DNA from: Jejuia sp049889775
Lineage (GTDB): Bacteria; Bacteroidota; Bacteroidia; Flavobacteriales; Flavobacteriaceae
Length of the DNA stretch: 64,000 nucleotides
Reading direction: 5' to 3'
Assembly: GCA_049889775.1 (NCBI GenBank)
Contig: JBMHCT010000035.1
Location: 186,001 to 250,000, forward strand
Shown: piece by piece, positions 52,369 through 61,071 of the stretch
How the letters are laid out: every line of letters starts with the position of its first letter
How positions within the stretch are numbered: the stretch's first letter is position 1
Position numbers and translations under genes: made by a program
The notes under the pieces: generated by a model
What the model saw: only the letters and a program-made list of their open reading frames with translations
What the model was told of the DNA's origin: nothing
Databases searched by the model: none

Positions 52369-52448
52369 TGTTGATTTTTTTATTGATTAATAGTTCAACA
52401 AAACTGCAACAATAAACAACTGATATCAATACGATGAATTACGTATAT

Positions 52449-53411
52449 TTAAAATACGATATGTGGAAAGCGAGATTTTAAGGCTTTAATCTTTGCCTCC
52501 AAAGTTTGAAGAAATTTTTGATGCGCTTCTGATTCTGGATTGAAAGGTTTATGAGAGAGCCCTTTTTGAATGGTTTCCACTTCATTTAAAATATCTTGGG
52601 CTTCATCTGAAATCCATACGCTTTTAAACTTTTCCCAAATATAATTTATAGCAGCGGTATTTGGGTGAATCATATCTTCGTTATAAAAGCGATAATCACG
52701 AAGTTCGTCCATTAATATTTCATAAGAAGGAAAATACGTTTCGACATCGCTCAACAACCCTCTTTCACTTAAATAGTTATGAATACCAGCAATTAAATGC
52801 GCTTTACTTTGGTTATTTTCTATAAAGCCATCTTTTAAATGCCTTATTGGTGATACTGTGAAAATTATAGATGCATTAGGGTTTATTGCTCGTATCAGAC
52901 CAACCGAGTTTTTCAAAGATTCATAAATTTCATCTACAGAAAGTAATTCTTTCGAAAAATATTTTTGTGGTACTTTGTGACAGTTGGCAACGACACTTTT
53001 GGTTTCTTTATGTCTGTAAACCCAAGCCGTACCTAGGGTGATTATGATGTGCGTGGATTGCTGAATTTGATGTTTAGTTAAGTCTATTTGAGTATTCAAC
53101 TTTTGCAATACATCATCTTTTGAAGTATTACTTAATTTGGAGTGCGCGTCAAAGCAATGCCATAGATTATTATGCTGAAATAGATCTTCTTCAGTATATT
53201 TTTTATTTGAGATTGCATTGGAAATCAAAGTCTCAATAGCCATGGTATTAAATAAAATCCCAAACGGATTTATTGTATTCTGAAACTTGAAATACCCTAA
53301 TATCTCACCAATATTAGCAACGAAACAAGAACCTAATAAAAGAATTTCAGACTCATAATTTATGAGATTACTAGACTGTTTAGAAAACGGTATTTTTGTT
53401 TGCAATTCCAT
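52449..53411 (-). CDS. GSCFA-domain protein
   Basis: 320 aa from the ATG at 53411. The family name motif is visible as LLGSCFVANIGE near 28-39. ITLGTAWVYRH, HKVPQKYF and FTVSPIRHLKDGF, and DMIHPNTAAINYIWEKF near the C-terminus, give the SGNH-hydrolase-like Ser/His/Asp layout. GSCFA proteins are thought to be esterases acting on polysaccharide or cell-surface substrates; the real substrate is unknown. It follows alaS on the same strand after a 71-bp gap with two hairpins. Confidence 0.85.
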   Translation of the reverse strand: MELQTKIPFSKQSSNLINYESEILLLGSCFVANIGEILGYFKFQNTINPFGILFNTMAIETLISNAISNKKYTEEDLFQHNNLWHCFDAHSKLSNTSKDDVLQKLNTQIDLTKHQIQQSTHIIITLGTAWVYRHKETKSVVANCHKVPQKYFSKELLSVDEIYESLKNSVGLIRAINPNASIIFTVSPIRHLKDGFIENNQSKAHLIAGIHNYLSERGLLSDVETYFPSYEILMDELRDYRFYNEDMIHPNTAAINYIWEKFKSVWISDEAQDILNEVETIQKGLSHKPFNPESEAHQKFLQTLEAKIKALKSRFPHIVF

Positions 53412-53418
53412 CAATGAG

Positions 53419-53479
53419 ATCCTGAAACGAGTTCAGGATGACAAGATTTAATTTAAATAAGTCCTCGCGACTTTGCGAG
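53419..53479. repeat. Two REP-like hairpins between alaS and the GSCFA gene
   Basis: ATCCTGAA / TTCAGGAT with 5-nt loop (53419-53439) and CTCGC / GCGAG with 6-nt loop (53464-53479). The first unit type is a frequent intergenic palindrome in flavobacterial genomes from memory; the second shares the CTTTGCG core with the hairpin at 46601. Neither has a T-run. Confidence 0.55.
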
Positions 53480-53482
53480 AGA

Positions 53483-56095
53483 TTATTGAATATATTTTTT
53501 CGCTTCTGATAGCGCTTCTGCAATGCCTTCAGGATTTTTGCCTCCTGCGGTTGCAAAGAATGGTTGTCCACCACCTCCACCTTGAATGTACTTTCCAAGT
53601 TCACGAACCACTTGTCCTGCATTTAAATTTTTGCTAGACACTAATTCTTTAGATATATAACAAGAGAGTAATGCTTTTCCGTTTTGTTCTGTAGCCAATA
53701 ACAAAAATAAATTATCAAACTGACTACCTAATTCAAACGCTACATCTTTTAATCCTCCAGCATCTAAATCTAAGGTTTTGGCTAAAAATTGAACACCATT
53801 AATGTCTTGAAGCTCATTTTTAAGTTCGCTCTTTATATTTTTAGCTTTATCCTTCAATAAAGCTTCAATCTGTTTCTTCAAATTTGAATTTTCTTCCTGC
53901 AAATTTTGAAGTGCTTTAACTGGCTCTTTGGCATTATTTAACAAGTCTTTCATTTCAAAATAAGCCCTGTTGTTTTCAAAATAAAAATCCTTAACTGCAT
54001 CACTAGTAATAGCTTCAATACGCCTAATTCCAGCTGCAACCGCTCCCTCTGATACTATTTTAAAATGCCAAATATCTGCCGTATTTTTCACATGCGTACC
54101 CCCACAAAGCTCTATGGATTTTCCAAAACGAATAGATCTTACGGTATCTCCATATTTTTCACCAAACAAACTCATAGCACCATCAGCAATTGCATCATCT
54201 TTTGGTACGTTCCGTCTTTCCTCTAGGGATAATTTTCCTTCTATTCTTCTGTTTACAAAATTTTCTACATCACGTAATTCTTCAACCGTTAATTTTGAAA
54301 AATGCGAAAAATCAAAACGTAAGTATTTAGAATGTACCGCACTACCCTTTTGCTCTACATGAGTTCCCAGTATCTCTCTTAGTGCTTGATGTAGTAGATG
54401 TGTAGCCGTGTGATTACATTCTGTTCTATGGCGCTGTTTACTATCAACCACTGCTTTAAATGTCGCTTCTAAATGTTTTGGTAAATTCTTTGCAAAATGA
54501 ATAATGACGTTATTCTCTTTTTTAGTATCTACAATATACACCACATCGCCTTGTACAGATTCTAAATAGCCTTTATCCCCTACTTGCCCTCCACCTTCAG
54601 GGTAAAAAGGTGTTAGGTTGAAGACCAATTGATACATTTCTCCTTCCTTTTTCGAAGACACCTTTCTATAACGCGTTAGCTTCACATTAGCCTCAAGGGT
54701 ATCATAACCAACAAACTCCTCATCTGCATCTTCAATTAAAACCGTCCAATCATCAGTAGACATTTCACTTGCTGCCCTAGAACGGTCTTTCTGTTTTTGT
54801 AATTCCTTATTGAAACCTTTCTCGTCAAGTTTTAAATCTTTTTCGGAAAGAATCAAGGCGGTTAAATCTATCGGAAAACCATAAGTATCATATAATTCAA
54901 AAGCCTTTTCTCCTGAAATGGTATCTCCATTAATTTCTTCAACAATACGATTTAAAAGTACCAACCCCTGTTCCAATGTTCGTAAAAACGATAATTCTTC
55001 TTCTTTTATAACATTCTCAATAAGTTGTTTTTGTGCTTTTAACTCGGGAAATGCTTTTCCCATTTGCTGACTCAACACATCAACCAATCTATAAATAAAA
55101 GGTTCTTTTTTATCTAAAAATGTAAATCCGTAACGTACCGCACGACGTAAAATTCGTCTAATTACGTAACCTGCACCTGTATTACTTGGTAACTGCCCAT
55201 CGGCAATGGAAAATGCAACCGCACGCACATGGTCTGAAATAACCCGAACAGCAATATCTACCTTCTCATCAGAACCATATTTTTTGTTAGTAATGGTCTC
55301 AACTTCTCTTATAATTGGCGTAAACACATCGGTATCATAATTGGATTGCACGCCCTGTAATACCATACAAAGGCGCTCAAAGCCCATACCTGTATCAATA
55401 TGTTTATTGGGCAATACTTCCAGAGTACCGTTAGCTTTTCGGTTGTATTGCATAAATACCAAGTTCCAAATCTCAACCACTTGTGGGTGATCCATATTCA
55501 CCAAATCCTTCCCATCAATCTTAGCTTTTTCTTCGGCAGAACGAATATCTACATGTATTTCGCTACATGGTCCGCAAGGGCCTTGATCTCCCATTTCCCA
55601 AAAGTTATCCTTTTTATCACCTTTCAAAATACGATCTTCAGAAATATGAGCCTTCCAAAACTCATAAGCTTCGGCATCCATTTTAGTACCATCTGCTTCA
55701 TCACCTTCAAAAACCGTTACGTAAAGTATATCTTTATCAATACCATAAACCTCAGTCAACAATTCCCAAGCCCAGGCAATGGCTTCCTTCTTAAAATAAT
55801 CGCCAAAACTCCAATTTCCCAACATCTCAAATAAGGTATGGTGGTAGGTATCATAACCTACCTCCTCAAGATCGTTGTGCTTTCCTGAAACGCGCAAGCA
55901 TTTTTGTGTATCGGCAACCCTATTGCTTTTAGGTTCCGCATTTCCTAAAAAATATTCTTTAAATGGCGCCATTCCAGAATTTACAAACATTAAGGTTGGG
56001 TCATCCTTAAGTACCATTGGTGCAGATGACACAATACTATGCTTTTTCCCTTCAAAAAAACTTAAAAATTTAGATCTTACCTCTTGAGATTTCAT
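53483..56095 (-). CDS. alaS: Alanyl-tRNA synthetase
   Basis: 870 aa, the usual length. Class II core at the N-terminus (MKSQEVRSKFLSFFEGKKH, then MFVNSGMAPFKEYFLG and DTYHHTLFEMLGNWSFGDYF), editing domain with HTATHLLHQAL and CGGTHV zinc ligands, and a C-terminal glycine-rich DHHA1 domain (GGGGGQPFFATAGGK). It charges tRNA-Ala and clears mischarged Ser/Gly. It is divergent from the M23 peptidase gene, and TATTTTTG in the shared gap could be its -7 box. Secure. Confidence 0.98.
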   Translation of the reverse strand: MKSQEVRSKFLSFFEGKKHSIVSSAPMVLKDDPTLMFVNSGMAPFKEYFLGNAEPKSNRVADTQKCLRVSGKHNDLEEVGYDTYHHTLFEMLGNWSFGDYFKKEAIAWAWELLTEVYGIDKDILYVTVFEGDEADGTKMDAEAYEFWKAHISEDRILKGDKKDNFWEMGDQGPCGPCSEIHVDIRSAEEKAKIDGKDLVNMDHPQVVEIWNLVFMQYNRKANGTLEVLPNKHIDTGMGFERLCMVLQGVQSNYDTDVFTPIIREVETITNKKYGSDEKVDIAVRVISDHVRAVAFSIADGQLPSNTGAGYVIRRILRRAVRYGFTFLDKKEPFIYRLVDVLSQQMGKAFPELKAQKQLIENVIKEEELSFLRTLEQGLVLLNRIVEEINGDTISGEKAFELYDTYGFPIDLTALILSEKDLKLDEKGFNKELQKQKDRSRAASEMSTDDWTVLIEDADEEFVGYDTLEANVKLTRYRKVSSKKEGEMYQLVFNLTPFYPEGGGQVGDKGYLESVQGDVVYIVDTKKENNVIIHFAKNLPKHLEATFKAVVDSKQRHRTECNHTATHLLHQALREILGTHVEQKGSAVHSKYLRFDFSHFSKLTVEELRDVENFVNRRIEGKLSLEERRNVPKDDAIADGAMSLFGEKYGDTVRSIRFGKSIELCGGTHVKNTADIWHFKIVSEGAVAAGIRRIEAITSDAVKDFYFENNRAYFEMKDLLNNAKEPVKALQNLQEENSNLKKQIEALLKDKAKNIKSELKNELQDINGVQFLAKTLDLDAGGLKDVAFELGSQFDNLFLLLATEQNGKALLSCYISKELVSSKNLNAGQVVRELGKYIQGGGGGQPFFATAGGKNPEGIAEALSEAKKYIQ

Positions 56096-56213
56096 GTATG
56101 TAAAAATGGCTTGCGTTACTTAATTTATCCTATTTGTAAAACAATTTTTATATTTACGATTCGTTTTTGAGTAAAACTGTTTTAAACGCTGCAAAAATAG
56201 CATAATTTAAGTA

Positions 56214-57185
56214 ATGAGTAAGGTAAAATATTATTACGATCCAGAATCACTTTCCTATCGGAAAATCGAGCGTAAAAAGAGAAAGACCTTCAAGTATATT
56301 ATGTTGTTTTTATTTGCTGCAGCACTTTTCGCTTTTGTATTTGTTTTTATAGCTGGACACTATTTTGAATCGCCAAAAGAAAAGGCACTAAAGCGAGAGC
56401 TTACCAATATGGAATTGCAGTTTGATTTGCTAAATAAAAAAATGCAAGAAGCCGAAAACGTACTTGCCAATATTGAAGATAGAGACAATAATATTTACAG
56501 GATTTATTTTGAAGCGAATCCGATTCCTGAAGAACAAAGACGTGCTGGTTTTGGCGGAATTAACCGCTATAAAGATTTAGAAGGTTACGATAATTCTTCT
56601 CTAATTGTTGAGACCAGTAAGCGCTTAGATATTCTCCAAAAGCAGATTGTAGTACAATCAAAATCCCTGGATGAAATAGCCGTTTTAGCTGAAGAAAAAG
56701 AAAAATTACTTGCTGCTATTCCTGCCATACAACCCGTGAGTAATGAAGATTTAACGCGAATGGCTTCTGGTTATGGTATGCGCTCTGATCCTTTTACTAA
56801 AGCTAAAAAAATGCATTGGGGTATGGATTTTACAGCACCAAGAGGCACACCAGTTTATGCAAGTGGAGATGGTAAGGTGGTAAGGGCAGATTCTGGCTCC
56901 AGCGGTTATGGCAAACATATTAGAATAGATCATGGTTTTGGTTATGTTAGTCTTTACGCGCATTTGTACAAATACAACGTTAGAAAAAACCAAAAAGTGA
57001 AACGTGGTGATTTAATTGGCTTTGTGGGTAGTACTGGTCGCTCACAAGCGCCACATTTACACTATGAAATTTTTAAAGATGGCAACCGCATAAACCCTAT
57101 TAACTTTTACTATGGTAGTTTAACAGCGGAAGAATTTAGTAAACTGCTAGAACACGCTTCTTTAGAAAACCAATCCTTAGACTAA
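56214..57185 (+). CDS. M23 family metallopeptidase (LytM-like)
   Basis: 323 aa. A cytoplasmic basic start (KIERKKRKTFK) precedes a single membrane anchor (YIMLFLFAAALFAFVFVFIAG) and a coiled coil (about 60-105). The LytM domain (about 190-300) has zinc ligands in HWGMDFTAP and LHYEIFKDG, plus YGKHIRIDHGFGYVSLYAHL. It should be a periplasmic endopeptidase or a cell-division activator of amidases like EnvC/NlpD; the intact ligands favour an active enzyme. Its stop overlaps the start of the MerR gene, so the two are coupled. Confidence 0.9.
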   Translation: MSKVKYYYDPESLSYRKIERKKRKTFKYIMLFLFAAALFAFVFVFIAGHYFESPKEKALKRELTNMELQFDLLNKKMQEAENVLANIEDRDNNIYRIYFEANPIPEEQRRAGFGGINRYKDLEGYDNSSLIVETSKRLDILQKQIVVQSKSLDEIAVLAEEKEKLLAAIPAIQPVSNEDLTRMASGYGMRSDPFTKAKKMHWGMDFTAPRGTPVYASGDGKVVRADSGSSGYGKHIRIDHGFGYVSLYAHLYKYNVRKNQKVKRGDLIGFVGSTGRSQAPHLHYEIFKDGNRINPINFYYGSLTAEEFSKLLEHASLENQSLD

Positions 57186-57514
57186 TGCATATAAATTTAC
57201 CCGAAAAACGTTATTATGGTATTGGTGAGGTAGCAAAAGCCTTTGGGGTAAATGCTTCACTTATACGTTTTTGGGAAAAGGAATTTGATATTCTAAAACC
57301 CAAAAAAAATGCTAAGGGTAATCGTAAGTTTACACCAGAGGATATTAAAAACTTAAAGTTTATTTTTCACTTGGTAAAAGAACGTGGATTTACATTAGAA
57401 GGGGCAAAAATTCACCTTAAAGAAGAGAAAAAGCAAGCACTTAGTAACTTTGAAATTATTAGCAAACTTGAAAGTATAAAAAGTCAGCTGATAAAAATTA
57501 AGGAACACCTTTAA
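57185..57514 (+). CDS. MerR-family transcriptional regulator
   Basis: 109 aa. The winged-helix N-terminus has YYGIGEVAKAFGVNASLIRF, WEKEFDILKPKKNAKGNRKF and TPEDIKNLKFIFHLVKERGF, as in the MerR family. A short helix follows (about 75-109) and no effector-binding domain or Cys motif is present, so a metal sensor is unlikely. Such short MerR proteins sit beside M23 peptidase genes in Bacteroidota. The ATG overlaps the preceding stop by one base. Targets unknown. Confidence 0.87.
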   Translation: MHINLPEKRYYGIGEVAKAFGVNASLIRFWEKEFDILKPKKNAKGNRKFTPEDIKNLKFIFHLVKERGFTLEGAKIHLKEEKKQALSNFEIISKLESIKSQLIKIKEHL

Positions 57515-57557
57515 TGCGTATATTTAAGCTGTATCAATAGTTCCTATTTGTTTTTTC

Positions 57558-58433
57558 ATGAAACGCGCAAAACACATTACATTTTGCTTTTTAACGCTAC
57601 TTCTATTTACTTGTGCCAAAGACACTAATACCTGGAAGAATTTAATAGATAAAGATTTATCCCAATGGGATATTTGGTTGGGTATTCCTCATAAAAGTTC
57701 AGGAATTAAAGGTTATGAAAATGTTGAAAATGTAAGAGGCGGCTATCCTCCTTTAGGCTTGGGCAACAAGAAAAACATATTCTCTATAATTGAAGAAGAT
57801 GGGGAACAACTTCTTAAAATAACTGGAGAAATATTCGGTGCTTTAGTATCAAAAGAGGAATTTGAAAATTACCATTTAAGCTTTCAAGTGAAATGGGGTG
57901 ATAAAAAATGGGCGCCACGGTTAAAAGCCACTAGAAACAACGGATTATTGTATCACAGCATTGGAGACTTTGGTGCAGGCCTTTGGAATACGTGGATGAC
58001 AAGTCTTGAATTTGAAGTAGAAGAAACTAATTTTGGTGATTTCATAACTATTAATGATAAAAATGTAAGAGCTCAATGTCCTGCAACAAAAAGAGAAAGT
58101 GGTAAATATCATTTTGATAAAAACGCGCCTCTGAAACGTTTTAGTTGGGCAGAAAGTGTAGGCAGGTGTTTTAAAAGCGAAGACTTTGAAAAACCTTTTG
58201 GCGAATGGAATACCGTGGAACTTATTACATTTAAAAATACGAGCATTCATATTGTTAACGGGTATTTGGTAAATGTAGTTTACAATCCTGAGTTTTTTAA
58301 TGGTACGGAGTGGGTGCCGATGAATAAAGGGAAGTTGCAGTTTCAATCTGAAGCTGCAGAAACGTATTTTAAAGATGTAAAAATCAAGTCTATAACCAAA
58401 ATTGATGACCTATATAAAAAGTATTTAAAATAA
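57558..58433 (+). CDS. DUF1080 (3-keto-disaccharide hydrolase-like) lipoprotein
   Basis: 291 aa. A lipoprotein signal (ITFCFLTLLLFTC, lipid Cys about 19) leads into a concanavalin-like fold of the DUF1080 type: NTWKNLIDKDLSQWDIWLG, then ENYHLSFQVKWGDKKWAPR, NNGLLYHSIG, MTSLEFEVEET, and GEWNTVELITF. Members of this family act on glycosides, including 3-keto-sugars, but many are uncharacterised. It stands alone between MerR and lemA genes. The family call is confident; substrate unknown. Confidence 0.85.
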   Translation: MKRAKHITFCFLTLLLFTCAKDTNTWKNLIDKDLSQWDIWLGIPHKSSGIKGYENVENVRGGYPPLGLGNKKNIFSIIEEDGEQLLKITGEIFGALVSKEEFENYHLSFQVKWGDKKWAPRLKATRNNGLLYHSIGDFGAGLWNTWMTSLEFEVEETNFGDFITINDKNVRAQCPATKRESGKYHFDKNAPLKRFSWAESVGRCFKSEDFEKPFGEWNTVELITFKNTSIHIVNGYLVNVVYNPEFFNGTEWVPMNKGKLQFQSEAAETYFKDVKIKSITKIDDLYKKYLK

Positions 58434-58492
58434 GTAACTTTTTTATCTATTTTGAGTCAAATAAATAAACACTAACATTTAAAATTAATATC

Positions 58493-59071
58493 ATGAAAAG
58501 TAAAAAGGGCCTTTATATACTATTAGGAATTTTAGTATTAATTGTAATTTTTATGTTTAATAGAATGACTTCCAAAGAAGTCACTGCTGAGACTCAATGG
58601 GCTGATGTTGAAAGTGCTTACCAACGTCGAGCAGATTTAATTCCAAATTTAGTATCTACAGTTAAAGGGTATGCAGCACACGAAAAAGAAACATTAGAAG
58701 GTGTCATTAAGGCTCGATCGGAAGCAACAAAAACATCAATTAATGCTTCGGATTTAACTCCAGAAAGTATAGCGAAGTTTCAAGAAGCACAACAAGGATT
58801 AACAGGTGCTTTATCTAAACTACTTCTTACGGTTGAAAGATATCCTGATTTAAAAGCCAATAAGAATTTTTTGGAATTGCAATCTCAATTGGAGGGCACT
58901 GAAAATAGAATTAATGTTGAAAGAAATCGCTTTAACGATTTAACTCGTGAGTATAATGTATATATAAGAAAATTTCCAATGAACTTATTTGCAGGTGTTT
59001 TTGGATTTGATGAAATGGCTACTTTCAAAGCTAATCCTGGAAGCGAGAATGCTCCTAAAGTTGAGTTTTAA
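58493..59071 (+). CDS. LemA family protein
   Basis: 192 aa. One membrane segment near the N-terminus (GLYILLGILVLIVIFMFN) and an extended helical domain with VESAYQRRADLIPNLVSTVK, GVIKARSEATK, RYPDLKANKNFLELQSQLEG and NRINVERNRFND. These are LemA signatures. LemA proteins are membrane-anchored and usually next to TPM-domain genes, as here (overlap of one base with the next gene). Precise function is unsettled. Confidence 0.92.
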   Translation: MKSKKGLYILLGILVLIVIFMFNRMTSKEVTAETQWADVESAYQRRADLIPNLVSTVKGYAAHEKETLEGVIKARSEATKTSINASDLTPESIAKFQEAQQGLTGALSKLLLTVERYPDLKANKNFLELQSQLEGTENRINVERNRFNDLTREYNVYIRKFPMNLFAGVFGFDEMATFKANPGSENAPKVEF

Positions 59072-59508
59072 TGTCCAAAATCGAAGCATTTCTTACGGCT
59101 GATGAAGAACAAGACATTGTTGAAGCCATTCGTCAAGCAGAACTTAAAACCTCTGGTGAAATACGAGTGCATCTTGAACAAACTGCTAATGGAGATGCTA
59201 CAAATCGCGCTTTAGAACTATTTCATTTCCTAAAAATGGACAATACTAAATTGCAAAATGGAGTGTTGATTTATGTAGCTGTTGAAGACAAACAATTTGT
59301 AATTTATGGAGACAAAGGCATCAATGATGTGGTTGAAGCCAACTTTTGGAATTCAACTAAAGATATTATGCAGACCCATTTTAAAAAAGGCGATTTTAAG
59401 CAAGGTTTAGTAGATGGAATTCTAAAATCTGGAGAGCAGCTTCAAAAGTATTTTCCATATGAAGATGGTGATGTTAATGAATTGTCGAATGAAATTTCTA
59501 AAGGATAG
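59071..59508 (+). CDS. TPM-domain protein, soluble form
   Basis: 145 aa, no signal peptide. TPM (TLP18.3/Psb32/MOLO-1) features: FLTADEEQDIVEAIRQAELK, TSGEIRVHLEQTANGD, NGVLIYVAVEDKQFVIYGD, KGINDVVEANFWN and a C-terminal amphipathic helix. It overlaps lemA by one base and precedes a second, secreted TPM gene by 8 bp, so the three form an operon. The role is unknown, though TPM domains are linked to membrane-protein quality control. Confidence 0.88.
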   Translation: MSKIEAFLTADEEQDIVEAIRQAELKTSGEIRVHLEQTANGDATNRALELFHFLKMDNTKLQNGVLIYVAVEDKQFVIYGDKGINDVVEANFWNSTKDIMQTHFKKGDFKQGLVDGILKSGEQLQKYFPYEDGDVNELSNEISKG

Positions 59509-59516
59509 GTTTTAGT

Positions 59517-60392
59517 ATGCAGTTTTCAGTGTTCAGTAGGCCATGTTCATTAGGTAGTTGGCAGTCGCAGTTAAAGTTAAAACGATTTTCCCTATTTGCG
59601 ATAATCTATCTTATTGCCATTGGTTTTTCCTTTGCACAATTTGAAATTCCAACTAAACCTACAAAAGCAAATCCTGATGCGGTTTACGATTACTACAACT
59701 TGTTAAGCGCCTCGCAAAAACAAAGCTTAGAACAAAAGCTAATTAAATATTCTGATACTACTTCAACACAAATAGTTGTTGCCATTATTGCTTCCACCAA
59801 AGGTGAAAACATCAATTATTTAGGAGCTAATTGGCTTACGGAATGGGGCATTGGACAAGCTAAAGAGGATAATGGCGTACTAATAATTCTGGCCAGAGAT
59901 GATCGCCGCATTGCCATTAATACAGGTTATGGTGTGGAACATTTGTTAACGGATGCTATATCGAAACGCATTATAGAACGGGATATTATCCCATATTTTA
60001 AGCAGAACAACTATTACGGCGGTCTTAATAGAGGTATAGATGCCATTTTTGAGGTAATGAATGGCGAATATCAAGGCACTCGTCAATCGAATAACAGTAC
60101 CCCTTTTCCGTTTGGTTTGATTGTTTTTCTCTTTTTTATATTCGTTATCATTCTTATAGCTATCTCAAAAAACCGACGCGATGGAGGTGGCAGCAGTGGC
60201 AGAACTGGAGGTGTTGACGGTAGAGATTTACTAGAAGCTATTATTTTAAGTAATATGGGACGTGGTAGCTATCGCAGAGGCTCAAGTGGCTGGGGAAGAA
60301 GCTCTGGAGGTGGATGGTCTTCAGGTGGCGGCTTTGGCGGAGGCTTTGGTGGTGGTGCTGGCGGCGGCGGCGGTGCTTCTGGTGGTTGGTAA
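59517..60392 (+). CDS. TPM-domain protein, secreted/membrane form
   Basis: 291 aa as read from the ATG at 59517. The first about 20 residues are encoded by a 7-bp repeat tract; after that comes a signal-like segment (FSLFAIIYLIAIGFSFAQ). The TPM domain (about 50-180) has DYYNLLSASQKQSLEQKL, STQIVVAIIAS, KEDNGVLIILARDDRRIAI and a membrane segment at about 200-218 (FGLIVFLFFIFVIILIAI). The C-terminus is glycine/serine-rich (GGGFGGGFGGGAGGGG), as in many TPM membrane proteins. No alternative start exists between the repeat and the signal segment, so the repeat may have become part of the gene. Confidence 0.85.
   Translation: MQFSVFSRPCSLGSWQSQLKLKRFSLFAIIYLIAIGFSFAQFEIPTKPTKANPDAVYDYYNLLSASQKQSLEQKLIKYSDTTSTQIVVAIIASTKGENINYLGANWLTEWGIGQAKEDNGVLIILARDDRRIAINTGYGVEHLLTDAISKRIIERDIIPYFKQNNYYGGLNRGIDAIFEVMNGEYQGTRQSNNSTPFPFGLIVFLFFIFVIILIAISKNRRDGGGSSGRTGGVDGRDLLEAIILSNMGRGSYRRGSSGWGRSSGGGWSSGGGFGGGFGGGAGGGGGASGGW
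59520..59568. repeat. Heptanucleotide repeat tract inside the 5' end of the TPM gene
   Basis: Seven adjacent 7-bp units, degenerate around CAGTNNN (CAGTTTT, CAGTGTT, CAGTAGG, CCATGTT, CATTAGG, TAGTTGG, CAGTCGC), begin immediately after the ATG. Seven is not a multiple of three, so gain or loss of one unit would shift the reading frame. Confidence 0.7.
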
Positions 60393-60405
60393 TTTATTCT
60401 TTTAA

Positions 60406-61071
60406 CTATTTGCTTAATACCTTCATTAAAATTTCTTTTTCGGTAGACTTTATATCAGCTTGAATCTGTGTGAGTTTAGTTAAAGAGGCCACCAGAGGAA
60501 AACCTTTAAAATGATATTCTAACATATTAATGCCTTTCGTGTTACTGGATAAAAATGGTTTTTCTAAACCTTCAACTTCATTTAGGAAATCTCTTTTGAA
60601 TAATTGACTTATTTCAGCTTTATAAGTTTTCAATCTACCTATAAATTCATCTCCTTTTTTGTTGCTTCCGTTCTCATTAAAAAACAAGCTATCTAAAGTT
60701 GAGGAAGCATCCATAACTTCATAATCTGTAGGATCTGTAATATTAGTAACTAGCTGTTCCTTTAAATCATCTATATAATTCGTTAATTCTTTTGAAATGG
60801 TATTGAGGCGATGAGCCTCTTTGGAATAAGACGTTTTATAAGCGCTTAAATAAAGTGAATCCAACCTGCTGTTAGCTTGAGTGTAACTTTCAGTCAACCT
60901 CTCATTCATAACTTCAAAGGCAGAAGTAACTTCACGATTTAAGTTCGCAACAAAAGTCCAAATGAAATAAAAGCCGGCTAAAATAAACCAAGTATTAAAA
61001 GTATAATATGATTCTTCTTCATTCCTACTTCTTACGCATATAAACACTAATCGGCACGCCAGTAAAACCAA
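60406..61071 (-). CDS. Membrane-anchored GldM N-terminal-like protein
   Basis: 221 aa as read; the start overlaps der by 47 bp and is uncertain. After a membrane segment (TWFILAGFYFIWTFVANL) comes LNREVTSAFEVMNERLTES, closely resembling the GldM N-terminus (EVxxAFxxMNExL), then helices, and FKGFPLVASLTKLTQIQADI, again GldM-like. It is far shorter than GldM (about 500 aa) and lacks the C-terminal beta domains. In another frame an ATG at 61023 opens a typical short leader (MKKNHIILLILGLF, then stop), so a frameshift near 60980 is possible. A role in type IX secretion is not proven. Confidence 0.6.
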   Translation of the reverse strand: MVLLACRLVFICVRSRNEEESYYTFNTWFILAGFYFIWTFVANLNREVTSAFEVMNERLTESYTQANSRLDSLYLSAYKTSYSKEAHRLNTISKELTNYIDDLKEQLVTNITDPTDYEVMDASSTLDSLFFNENGSNKKGDEFIGRLKTYKAEISQLFKRDFLNEVEGLEKPFLSSNTKGINMLEYHFKGFPLVASLTKLTQIQADIKSTEKEILMKVLSK

